NCBI GenBank assembly: GCA_910575795.1
Contig: CAJTGE010000031.1
Span: 1 to 64,000, forward strand
Length of the DNA: 64,000 nucleotides
Direction of reading: 5' to 3'
From: Clostridiaceae bacterium
Lineage (GTDB): Bacteria > Bacillota > Clostridia > Lachnospirales > Lachnospiraceae
The position numbers and the translations under genes were made by a program. Positions 7,306 through 14,851 of this stretch are shown in pieces; position 1 is the first letter of the stretch; the number at the start of each line of letters is the position of its first letter. The notes below the pieces were generated by a model, which did not search any database, was not told where the DNA came from, and saw nothing but the letters and a program-made list of their open reading frames with translations.

Positions 7306-8259
7306 ATGGAGGAAATCCGCGCGGAGGAAAGCGGTTATAACGGAAATGAAGATATGGCAGGGCGGTACAGGAGATATGTCCGCAGGATGTGTTCGTGCCT
7401 CGGGTGGGCGCTGACAGCCGGTTTGGTAATTTCTACGGGAATCGGACTGATCTTTTCGTACTTTGGACTGGATTATGTGCCGGCCCCTGTGGTGACGCTG
7501 ATCGGCTACGGCGCGGCGGCCCCTGCGTATTTCATGCTCCTGTCCAGGGTTCCGGCATCGGTTCCTGAAAAGAAAAAGATGCGCCTTCGTAAATTTATCA
7601 TGTTTTACGTGCTGGCGCAGGGATTGGGGTATGTATGCAGTATCCTGGGCAATCTCATCAATGCGGCGGTCGCCGCGGCGACGGGGCATGATATGTTTCA
7701 GATGAACCCGGTCAACAGCATGCTCATGGATCTGGACTGGATCATGATTCTCTATATAACGGTCCTGGGCCCTGTCATTGAGGAATATATTTTCCGGGGA
7801 TTTCTCTTAAACCGGCTGCGTCCGTTCGGGGAAAAAGCGGCGATCCTCTTTTCAGCCCTGGCGTTCGGGCTGTTTCACGGAAACCTGACGCAGGCGCTTT
7901 ATGCCGCGGCTATCGGTCTGGTTCTGGGATATGCCGCCGTAAAAACGGCGCGTATGCGCTATAACTGCCTTCTGCATATCTTAATCAACAGCGGCTCCAC
8001 GCTTCTGGCGCTGAATTTAAACGGCAGCCTGATACGGCAGCTTATTATCAGCGTTGCGACACTGTTTGCCATGGGGGCCTTTATTATCGCCTCGATCGTG
8101 ATTCTGTGCGTCAACGCGCGGCGCGTTAAGCTGGCGCCGGGAGAATGGCCGGCCGGCGTCGCATACCGGGACTTTGCATCCGCTATGTATGTAAATCCGG
8201 GGATGATGTGCTTTATGATTCTGAATGTGATTCTGATTGGGCTTTATTTATTCCTGTAA
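7306..8259 (+). CDS. CPBP-family intramembrane metalloprotease (CAAX-like)
   Basis: 317 residues with about eight membrane helices. The C-terminal half has the three CPBP/Abi motifs: EEYIFRG (EExxxR, near residue 157), FGLFHG (FxxxH, near 188) and HILIN (HxxxN, near 223), which form the metal-dependent active site. ATG 7306 follows GGGGGT. Bacterial members are linked to bacteriocin self-immunity, protein processing and membrane maintenance; the substrate cannot be told from sequence. No bacteriocin gene is adjacent. A 29-bp dyad repeat sits just upstream. It appears complete and monocistronic. Confidence 0.88.
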   Translation: MEEIRAEESGYNGNEDMAGRYRRYVRRMCSCLGWALTAGLVISTGIGLIFSYFGLDYVPAPVVTLIGYGAAAPAYFMLLSRVPASVPEKKKMRLRKFIMFYVLAQGLGYVCSILGNLINAAVAAATGHDMFQMNPVNSMLMDLDWIMILYITVLGPVIEEYIFRGFLLNRLRPFGEKAAILFSALAFGLFHGNLTQALYAAAIGLVLGYAAVKTARMRYNCLLHILINSGSTLLALNLNGSLIRQLIISVATLFAMGAFIIASIVILCVNARRVKLAPGEWPAGVAYRDFASAMYVNPGMMCFMILNVILIGLYLFL

Positions 8260-8292
8260 GGCGGCATGGAAAGGCCCGGATGTGTAATCAAA

Positions 8293-8327
8293 GAAGCCGG
8301 AAAAGGAGGGCTCTTTTTTCCGGCTTC
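8293..8327. terminator. Bidirectional terminator hairpin
   Basis: GAAGCCGGAAAA and TTTTCCGGCTTC form a 12-bp stem with an internal T6 run, between the stop codons of the convergent protease gene and the small minus-strand gene. A/T runs on both sides allow use in either direction. Confidence 0.75.
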
Positions 8328-8332
8328 ATACA

Positions 8333-8533
8333 TTATCGCGCCATGGATATAATTTCTTCAATGGTATAGTCAGGCTGTTCATATTTTTCTTTCGTGTAAT
8401 CGCCGGTTCCGCCATGATCAAATTCTTCCAGATATCTGGCCATGCCAATCGGTCCGAGAGCCCTGGTTAATGCCTCGGTTCCCGCCCTTCTGATTTCACT
8501 TGGTTTTGTCAGGTTCATGGTCTGTGTCATCAT
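8333..8533 (-). CDS. Small conserved protein, antitoxin-like, function unknown
   Basis: 66 residues (or 61 from the second ATG at MNLTKPSEIRRAG). It carries a recognisable conserved signature: KPSEIRR.G...L...LGPIGMARYLEEFDHG.GDYTKEK, seen in small proteins of clostridia and cyanobacteria that often occur beside toxin-like genes. No toxin candidate is adjacent here, so it may be an orphan. The ribosome site is weak (GAAAG), leaving the start open. It is convergent with the CPBP gene and shares its terminator. The role is unproven. Confidence 0.6.
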   Translation of the reverse strand: MMTQTMNLTKPSEIRRAGTEALTRALGPIGMARYLEEFDHGGTGDYTKEKYEQPDYTIEEIISMAR

Positions 8534-8661
8534 AATATACTTTCAATAAAAACACTCTTTTTCGGATACATTAAAAAGCTTGCCGGCGCCGGCTGAGAAT
8601 TGATTCAATATCTCTGCGGTTATTGTTATTATACCAGAAAAAGTATGAAATACAAGACCGC

Positions 8662-8690
8662 TTGACTTTATTCTGAACCGTTACTATAAT
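8662..8690 (+). promoter_or_regulatory. Sigma-A-type promoter of the degV-like gene
   Basis: TTGACT (8662-8667), 17-base spacer, TATAAT (8685-8690), 50 bases before the start. A small dyad GATATG-N5-CATATC (8712-8728) lies between promoter and ribosome site and could be an operator. Confidence 0.7.
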
Positions 8691-8740
8691 AAATAGTAAT
8701 CAAAACTATGTGATATGTATCGCATATCAGGAGGAGTCTT

Positions 8741-9580
8741 ATGGAGTACAGGATTATTGGAGACAGTTGTCTGGATTTGCCGGCGGAGCTGAAAGGGGAT
8801 CCGCATTTCCGGACAATCCCCCTTACGCTGCAGGTGGGAGAGACTGAGGTAATAGATGATGCGGCCTTTGACCAGGCATCGTTCCTTAGGCTGGTGAAGG
8901 AGACGGACGCATGCCCCAAGACGGCCTGCCCGTCGCCGGAGAGCTTTAAGGAGGCGTTTGACTGCGACGCGGACTGGATTTTTGTGATCACCTTATCCAG
9001 CCATTTAAGCGGCTCTTATAATTCCGCGGTTCTGGGAAAACGGATTTTTGAGGAGGAGCGCGGGCAGGAGAAGCGGATTGCGGTGATTGATTCCGAGTCG
9101 GCCTCCGCCGGGGAGCTGAACATCGCGCTGCGGATCCAGGATCTGTGCGGCCAGGGGCTTTCCTTTGACGAGGTTGTGAAGCAGGCGGAGGAATACCGCG
9201 ATCATCTGGGCACATACTTTGTGCTGGAATCGCTTGATTATCTGCGCAAAAACGGCAGGCTGACAGGGCTGAAAGCTTTTATTGCGACAACGCTGAATAT
9301 TAAGCCTGTGATGGCCAGCGATCACGGCGTGATCGTAAAACTCGACCAGGAGAGGGGACTGAATAAAGCCCTCAGCCGCATGGCGAAGATTGCGCTGGAG
9401 CGCGGCGGAGATACATCGGCAAAGCGTCTGGTGATCGCGCACTGTAATAACAGGGAGCGGGCCGAGCGGGTGCGCGACGAGCTGCTCGCCAACGCCTCCT
9501 TCCGGGATGTGGTGATTACGGACACAGCCGGCGTGGCCACGGTATACGCCGGGGACGGCGGGATCATTGTGACGCTGTAA
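8741..9580 (+). CDS. DegV-family fatty-acid-binding protein
   Basis: 279 residues, the usual length. AGGAGGAG precedes ATG 8741. The DegV fold is indicated by an early DSCLDLP motif, TACPSPESF near residue 61 and ITLSSHLSGSYNSA near residue 87 (fatty-acid carboxylate site), then a DSESAS motif and LDYLRKNGRLTGLKA with KPVM in the second lobe. DegV proteins bind long-chain acyl groups; FakB members hand exogenous fatty acids to the kinase FakA. No fakA is in the window. It has its own strong promoter and seems monocistronic. Confidence 0.92.
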   Translation: MEYRIIGDSCLDLPAELKGDPHFRTIPLTLQVGETEVIDDAAFDQASFLRLVKETDACPKTACPSPESFKEAFDCDADWIFVITLSSHLSGSYNSAVLGKRIFEEERGQEKRIAVIDSESASAGELNIALRIQDLCGQGLSFDEVVKQAEEYRDHLGTYFVLESLDYLRKNGRLTGLKAFIATTLNIKPVMASDHGVIVKLDQERGLNKALSRMAKIALERGGDTSAKRLVIAHCNNRERAERVRDELLANASFRDVVITDTAGVATVYAGDGGIIVTL

Positions 9581-9649
9581 GACAGTATCGCATTGTTCAG
9601 GAATGAAGGCAATACGCCTGGGAATCAACGTGGAATCTGCCTTTTTACT

Positions 9650-9678
9650 GTAACAGTTCCGGTTGTCTGAACGGTTAC
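9650..9678. repeat. 29-bp dyad repeat, copy 2
   Basis: GTAACAGTTCCG...CTGAACGGTTAC, same length and centre as the copy at 7248, with an imperfect left arm. It ends 26 bases before the capA-like start. Confidence 0.7.
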
Positions 9679-9704
9679 TTTTTACATGCTACAATGGAGA
9701 ATGG

Positions 9705-11018
9705 ATGAGACGAAGAAGATTTAACACGTTATGGCTGCTGCCGCCAGTGATCCTGGCGGCGCTCTTTATATGGGCCGTTGCCGGGCAGCTCAAATACAGG
9801 CCGGTGAAAACTTCAGTGACGCGGATATACGGTTCCGGGCAGGGGCCGGAACCGGGAGAAAGCCGCGGACAGGGCAGCGGAAACCGCCCGGGCGGATACG
9901 GGGCGCCGGAAGGGGAGGCTGATTCACAGGCCGCGCTCCTGCTGCCTGGAGACGTTTTTGCAGGCCAGGCAGGCGCGGATGTTTCCGGCGCTGGAGAGGC
10001 ATCCGTTGCCGGGAACGGGGAGATGGCCGGAGAGAGCCATGACGCGCCGGGAGCCGCCGGGGACGCTCCGGGCGCGGATGAAATCAGCCTTTTATTTGCA
10101 GGCGATATCTATCTGTCGGATCATGTGCTGAACGCCTATGATCAGGCGGGCGGCATTGCGGGCGTTCTGGACGAAGGGCTCAGGGATGAGATAGCCGCCG
10201 CGGATCTGTTTATCGCAAATCAGGAATTTCCGTTCAGCGACCGCGGCGCGCCGGCGGCGGATAAACAGTTTACGTTCCGGCTTCCGCCCGCACGCCTTAC
10301 GGTGCTGGAGCAGATGGGAGTGGACGTCGTAACGCTGGCCAATAACCACACGCTGGATTATGGGCAGGACGCGCTGTTAGACACATGCGCCCTGCTGGAC
10401 GGGGCGGGGATTGTGCGGATCGGCGCCGGAGCGGATATAGACGAGGCCGCGAAAGCGGAAATTCTGGAGATAAAAGGAAAACGGATCGGTTTTCTGGCCG
10501 CCTCAAGGGTGTACCCGGACGGAAGCTGGGCAGCGTCCGGCGCGCGGCCGGGGGTGATGTCCACCTATGACCCGGCGATGCTGCTGGAAGCGATCCGCAG
10601 GCTGCGCCCGGACTGCGATTATCTGGTGGTCTATGTCCACTGGGGGATCGAGCGCAATACGTCGCCGGAGGCGTACCAGGTCACGATGGGCCGCCAGTAC
10701 ATCGACGCCGGGGCGGATCTGGTGGTGGGCAGCCATCCGCATGTGCTGCAGGGGATCGAGTATTATAAAGGAAAGCCGATCCTCTACAGCCTGGGAAACT
10801 TTGTATTCGGCAGCTCCATACCGGAGACGATGCTGGTAAGGGTTGAGCTGGGCGAAGGCGCAGGCGCGCTTTCTCTGGTTCCCGCCGTCTCATCGGCGGG
10901 CTTTACACGGCAGATGGACGCCGCAAAGCAGGAAGACTTTTTCCGGCGCATGGAGGAAATGTCCGCGGGGATTCAGATAGAGGGCGGCGCGGTGCTGCCG
11001 CCAAACCATTCTCCCTGA
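9705..11018 (+). CDS. CapA-family protein (metallophosphatase-like, PGA-capsule type)
   Basis: About 437 residues from ATG 9705, where GGAGA lies close upstream; a longer frame from 9663 overlaps the dyad repeat. A basic start and one N-terminal helix (LWLLPPVILAALFIWAV) anchor it in the membrane. A Gly/Ala/Glu-rich linker to about residue 125 follows, then a CapA/PGA_cap domain: LLFAGDIYLSD, NQEFPFSD, VVTLANNHTLDYG, VYVHWGIE and GSHPHVLQGIEYYKGKPILYSLGNFVFG. These are calcineurin-like metal-site motifs. CapA proteins take part in poly-gamma-glutamate export, but no capBC is present, so the role here is open. Its last 46 bases overlap the convergent radical SAM gene. Confidence 0.88.
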   Translation: MRRRRFNTLWLLPPVILAALFIWAVAGQLKYRPVKTSVTRIYGSGQGPEPGESRGQGSGNRPGGYGAPEGEADSQAALLLPGDVFAGQAGADVSGAGEASVAGNGEMAGESHDAPGAAGDAPGADEISLLFAGDIYLSDHVLNAYDQAGGIAGVLDEGLRDEIAAADLFIANQEFPFSDRGAPAADKQFTFRLPPARLTVLEQMGVDVVTLANNHTLDYGQDALLDTCALLDGAGIVRIGAGADIDEAAKAEILEIKGKRIGFLAASRVYPDGSWAASGARPGVMSTYDPAMLLEAIRRLRPDCDYLVVYVHWGIERNTSPEAYQVTMGRQYIDAGADLVVGSHPHVLQGIEYYKGKPILYSLGNFVFGSSIPETMLVRVELGEGAGALSLVPAVSSAGFTRQMDAAKQEDFFRRMEEMSAGIQIEGGAVLPPNHSP

Positions 11019-11959
11019 AATGCGCCGCTCTCTCGAAGCGCCTTCTGGAAGGCCCCCAGAAACGCTTTTTTATCGCGCGTCCAAAGCGGCGCCATCAGGA
11101 GATGCTTCGGGCCGTCCCCGCTCAGGCGGTGGATTACGATGTCCGGCGGCAGCAGGCGGATACAGCAGATGAGGAGTTCGATATACTCCCCGCGGGACAT
11201 GACGGGAAACGGCTTTTCCTCATAAAGCCCGGCCAGCCGCGTCCCCTTAAGCACATGGAGAAGCTGCAGCTTGATCCCGTCGATCCGCGGCATAAATCCT
11301 GCCAGGAACTTAACGGTTTCAAGCATGCGTTCCCGATCCTCGCCCGGAAGGCCCAGGATCACATGCACAACCACCGCAAGGCCGGCGGCCTTTAAGCGCC
11401 TGACCGCGTCCGTAAAGCAGGAAAGCGGATACCCCCGCCCAACCGCGGCCGCCGTATCCTCATGGATGGTCTGCAGCCCCAGTTCCACCCAGACAGGCTT
11501 CACTGTATTCAGCCGCCCAAGCAGCGCCACCGTCTCATCCGGCAGGCAGTCCGGCCGCGTGGCGACAGAGAGCGCGGCGATATCCGGATGGGAGACAGCC
11601 TCTGTAAAAAGCGCCTCCAGGTAATCCACAGGCGCATAGGTATTGGTGTAAGACTGGAAATACGCGATATAGCGCCCGCCCTTCATCTTGCCCTTCACTC
11701 TCTGTTTGGCGGCCTCGATCTGCTCCGTGACAGACGCGTGCAGCGGCTCGGCGAAATCCCCGGATCCCCCAAGGCTGCAGAAGCTGCATCCCCCTGTCCC
11801 GGCTGTCCCGTCCCGGTTGGGGCAGGACATGCCGCCGTCGAGAGCCAGTTTATAGATCTTTTCACCGAATGTTTCCCTCAGATAATCATTCAGGGAACGG
11901 TAGGGTGAGAATGTTTCAGGGGCGGCGCTGGGGGGCGTATTTGGGAGGAATTTATACAT
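10973..11959 (-). CDS. TIGR01212-type radical SAM protein (YhcC-like)
   Basis: 328 residues. The [4Fe-4S] cluster motif is C46, C58, C61 within MSCPNRDGTAGTGGCSFCS, which differs from the classic CxxxCxxC spacing and is typical of this YhcC/TIGR01212 family. Further signs are YFQSYTNTYAP, SVATRPDCLP, VWVELGLQTIHE and VHVILGLPGEDRE. The family makes 5'-deoxyadenosyl radicals, but its substrate is unknown. The gene is convergent with the capA-like gene and overlaps it tail to tail by 46 bases, so both C-termini are constrained by the same DNA. Confidence 0.9.
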   Translation of the reverse strand: MYKFLPNTPPSAAPETFSPYRSLNDYLRETFGEKIYKLALDGGMSCPNRDGTAGTGGCSFCSLGGSGDFAEPLHASVTEQIEAAKQRVKGKMKGGRYIAYFQSYTNTYAPVDYLEALFTEAVSHPDIAALSVATRPDCLPDETVALLGRLNTVKPVWVELGLQTIHEDTAAAVGRGYPLSCFTDAVRRLKAAGLAVVVHVILGLPGEDRERMLETVKFLAGFMPRIDGIKLQLLHVLKGTRLAGLYEEKPFPVMSRGEYIELLICCIRLLPPDIVIHRLSGDGPKHLLMAPLWTRDKKAFLGAFQKALRESGAFQGEWFGGSTAPPSI

Positions 11960-12156
11960 TTGGGAATGCGCCTCCTTTCTTTAAACAGGGGGGAGGATCT
12001 TGAGGGGGCCGCCCGTCCCAGACTGCGTTGCCGGAAGGCCGTATGGAATATTATTTTTTGTAGGGTTTATCTTTATCCATGCAACCAGGATATAGGCGCG
12101 CAAGCTGCCGTCCTGATCCTCTGCCACAATCTCACATTCCTCCAGGTGTTCTGCGG

Positions 12157-12323
12157 CTAGTACATCATTGCATTAATTCGCGAGTAAAAAGCGCTTGATA
12201 TTCGTGTCATCTGTGCGTCTGCGAAGCGACGGCGTAGTGGAGCCTACGGCTAGCTTCGCAGGCGTGCAGAGGGCGCGGATAGCGAGTGCGGTTTACTCGC
12301 GAATTAATGCAACGATGTACTAG
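12157..12323. repeat. 167-bp MITE-like inverted-repeat element
   Basis: Terminal arms of 32 bases (CTAGTACATC...TTCGCGAGTAAA and its complement) differ at one base. Inside, GTGCGTCTGCGAAGC pairs with GCTTCGCAGGCGTGC, so the whole can fold into one hairpin. It encodes no protein. Confidence 0.75.
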
Positions 12324-12430
12324 TACAGCATAAATTAAGTTCCTGATACATTCGTTTTCAGCAAGGCTTGATTTATCAACATTTATGGCTGTTCTCATGA
12401 GTCAGAAACTTATTATTCGCTGTACTAGTA
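12319..12430. repeat. 112-bp inverted-repeat element abutting the previous one
   Basis: TACTAGTACAGC...AAGTTCCTGA at the left pairs with TCAGAAACTT...GCTGTACTAGTA at the right over 29 bases with a few mismatches. It shares the TACTAG end with the element at 12157-12323. Confidence 0.65.
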
Positions 12431-12545
12431 TATCAATTTCATGTAATAAGTCAACTGCACCGCAAAATGCATCTCCTGTCCCCGGCGGACTTTGCGCGAT
12501 CCCTTTCCGGAAAACAAATTGTTACTATTTACAGGGGGGGGGTAT

Positions 12546-12658
12546 CTTCTTGTCCGGCTATGCCGGACAAGAAGCATCGGGCGTTCGCCCGATGGGGAAA
12601 ACTGGCGGAAAACTGCCTTACAAGCGGGCTTGACGTCTGTTTTCCGCCAGTTTTCCCC
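12546..12658. repeat. Three perfect hairpins in tandem
   Basis: CTTCTTGTCCGGC-N3-GCCGGACAAGAAG (12546-12574), CATCGGGC-N4-GCCCGATG (12575-12594) and a perfect 20-bp arm pair (12594-12613 with 12639-12658) follow each other without gaps. The third contains ACTGGCGG on one arm. Their adjacency suggests one structured unit. Confidence 0.7.
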
Positions 12659-12708
12659 GCCCTGCTAACTGTAACAACAAATTCTATACAAATTCTCTGA
12701 ATATCATA

Positions 12709-12737
12709 TTGAGCCTTCCGAAGCGGAATGATATACT
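12709..12737 (+). promoter_or_regulatory. Predicted promoter of galactokinase
   Basis: TTGAGC (12709-12714), 17-base spacer, TATACT (12732-12737). The start codon is ~90 bases downstream. Confidence 0.6.
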
Positions 12738-12828
12738 GTAAAGGAAAGAAGAAACAGTCCCAACCAGCCTGAGCCAGTCTTAAAGCTTACCCCGGCGGCG
12801 GACGAGATGGAAAAAGGAGAAGACAGCA

Positions 12829-14118
12829 ATGAAAATAAGTGAAACGCTTAAGGCGCTTGATACGGAAAACGCGAAAAAGCTCATGGCAGAGCTCTACACG
12901 CAGGCAGGCGCCGATGAAAATACGGATCGCTACCGCCATGTGGCGAACGGCTTTAAGGAGGCGTACGGGGATCAGGATATCCTTTTATTCAGCTCTCCGG
13001 GGCGCACGGAGATCAGCGGGAACCACACGGATCACAACCACGGGAAGGTCCTGGCCGGCAGCATTAACTTAGACTGCGTGGGCGCTGCGGCGAAGAACGG
13101 GACAGATACCATACGGATTTTAAGCGAAACCTTTAACCAGAAATTTATCATCAGCTTAAAGGATTTAAAGCCCAGCCCCGGAATGTCGGGAACCATTGAC
13201 CTGACGAAGGGCATTTTGAAGGGCTTTCAGGAAAAGGGCTATCAGGTGGGCGGCTTTGACGCGTTTATCACGAGCAATGTGATCAGCGCGGCGGGCGTCA
13301 GCTCCTCGGCGTCTTATGAGATGCTGATCTGCTCCATGGTGAATACGCTGTTTAATGACGGGGCCATGGATGTGGTGGCGTATTCCCATATCGGGAAATA
13401 TGCGGAGAACCATTACTGGAACAAGGCGTCAGGGCTTCTGGATCAGATGGCCTGCGCGGTCGGCGGCCTTGTCACCATTGATTTTAAGGATCCGGAGAAG
13501 CCGCAGGTTGAGAAGCTGGATTTTGATTTCGGGGCGCAGGATCACAGCCTGGTGATTGTGAATACAGGAAAAGGCCATGCGGATCTGAGCGCGGATTATT
13601 CATCTATTCCCAATGAGATGAAGAAGGTGGCGGAGTATTTCCACAAGGAAGTATGCGCAGAGATCGACGAGGCGGCGGTGATTGCCGAGATGGCGCAGGT
13701 GCGCGCGTTTGCCGGCGATCGCTCTGTGATGCGGGCTCTCCATTTCTTTGAGGAGAACAGGCGCGTGGAAAAGCAGGTAAAGGCGCTGAAGGAGAATGAT
13801 TTTGCCGCGTTTTTAAAGGAGATCACCGAATCCGGGAATTCGTCGTGGAAATGGCTGCAGAATGTGTACACCACGGCCGACGTGCAGGAGCAGGGGATCA
13901 GCATCGCCCTGGCGCTTACGGAACTTTTCCTGGCCGAGAAGAAATGCGGCGCGTGCCGCGTGCACGGCGGCGGCTTTGCGGGCGTGATCATGGCCATGCT
14001 TCCGAACGGGCTGGTGGATGAATATGTGGAATACATTGAGAAAGCAATCGGCGCAGGGAACGCGTACAGGATGAACATACGCCCGTACGGCGCGATCTGT
14101 GTCAGCGACAGACTGTAA
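12829..14118 (+). CDS. galK: Galactokinase
   Basis: 429 residues. AAAAAGGAGAAG precedes ATG 12829. The galactokinase signature GRTEISGNHTDHNHG occurs near residue 60, and the GHMP ATP-binding loop near residue 155 reads GVSSSASYEML in place of the usual PxxxGLSSSA. The third GHMP motif lies near the C-terminus (GACRVHGGGFAGVIMAML). It phosphorylates galactose to galactose-1-phosphate, the entry step of the Leloir pathway. galT and galE are not in the window. The protein is slightly longer than E. coli GalK (382), as in clostridial forms. The next gene starts 45 bases later and may be cotranscribed. Confidence 0.93.
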   Translation: MKISETLKALDTENAKKLMAELYTQAGADENTDRYRHVANGFKEAYGDQDILLFSSPGRTEISGNHTDHNHGKVLAGSINLDCVGAAAKNGTDTIRILSETFNQKFIISLKDLKPSPGMSGTIDLTKGILKGFQEKGYQVGGFDAFITSNVISAAGVSSSASYEMLICSMVNTLFNDGAMDVVAYSHIGKYAENHYWNKASGLLDQMACAVGGLVTIDFKDPEKPQVEKLDFDFGAQDHSLVIVNTGKGHADLSADYSSIPNEMKKVAEYFHKEVCAEIDEAAVIAEMAQVRAFAGDRSVMRALHFFEENRRVEKQVKALKENDFAAFLKEITESGNSSWKWLQNVYTTADVQEQGISIALALTELFLAEKKCGACRVHGGGFAGVIMAMLPNGLVDEYVEYIEKAIGAGNAYRMNIRPYGAICVSDRL

Positions 14119-14162
14119 ACGCGATATAAAAAAGAGCCGGTGATCCGGGGAAAGGGAACGCG

Positions 14163-14828
14163 ATGGGGAATCAGAATCTTATTATTACCATTGAAAGAGA
14201 ATACGGAAGCGGCGGCCGCATTGTAGGGCGGCGGCTGGCGGAGGAGATGGGGCTTCATTTCTACGATGATGATATTATCAAGCTGGCCTCTGAAAAAAGC
14301 GCGGTGGGGGAGCAGTTTTTCCGCCTGGCGGATGAGAAGGCGGGAAATAACCTGCTGCACCGCCTGAGCGGCGGGAGGGTGGATGTGTTTTCCAAGCCCT
14401 CCGTGGACGGCAAGCTGACTTCTCCGGAAAACCTGTTCAAATTTCAGTCCGAGGTGATACGGGAGCTGGCGGAGAAGGAGTCCTGCGTGTTTGTGGGTCG
14501 GGCCGCGGGCTTTGTGCTGGATCAGGACGAGGAGATCGAGCGCCTGGTGCGGATCTTTGTGTATGCGGATAAGGTGAAAAAGGTGCAGCGGACCATGGAG
14601 GTGGACTGCATCGACGAGGAGAGGGCGAAGCGCCGGGTGAAAAAGATCGACCGGGAGCGCAGAGAGTATTTTAAGTATTACACAGGAAGCGAATGGCATA
14701 ACATCAAGAATTACGATTTGCCGATCAATACGACGCGGCTGACGCTGGAGGAGACAGCGGAGCTGATAAAGAGCTATATCCGGATCAAAGGATTTACCTG
14801 GCCGGCAGACGCTTCCGGGCAGCCGTAG
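14163..14828 (+). CDS. Cytidylate-kinase-like protein (Cytidylate_kin2)
   Basis: 221 residues. The P-loop-like start IITIEREYGSGGRIVGRRLAEE matches the family in which GSGG replaces a classic Walker A. It continues with LHFYDDDIIKLASEKS, SCVFVGRAAGFVL and the lid-like region RRVKKIDRERREYFKYYTGSEW. Such proteins resemble CMP kinase but their substrate has mostly not been tested. It is preceded by a GGGGAAAGGG ribosome site and followed 23 bases later by the GTPase-nuclease fusion, so both probably belong to one transcript. Confidence 0.88.
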   Translation: MGNQNLIITIEREYGSGGRIVGRRLAEEMGLHFYDDDIIKLASEKSAVGEQFFRLADEKAGNNLLHRLSGGRVDVFSKPSVDGKLTSPENLFKFQSEVIRELAEKESCVFVGRAAGFVLDQDEEIERLVRIFVYADKVKKVQRTMEVDCIDEERAKRRVKKIDRERREYFKYYTGSEWHNIKNYDLPINTTRLTLEETAELIKSYIRIKGFTWPADASGQP

Positions 14829-14851
14829 ATGAGAGAGGTGCAAAAAGGCAG

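Larger units (their letters stand above)
11960..12828. other. 869-base intergenic region dense in palindromes
   Basis: No convincing gene. It holds two abutting inverted-repeat elements (12157-12323, 12319-12430), three consecutive perfect hairpins (12546-12658) and the galK promoter. The first ~190 bases show nothing recognisable. Confidence 0.7.

Noticed and set aside
9663..9704. Upstream extension of the capA-like gene
   Set aside because: It begins inside the 29-bp dyad with a non-ATG start and lacks a ribosome site; ATG 9705 leads straight into a basic N-terminus and membrane anchor.
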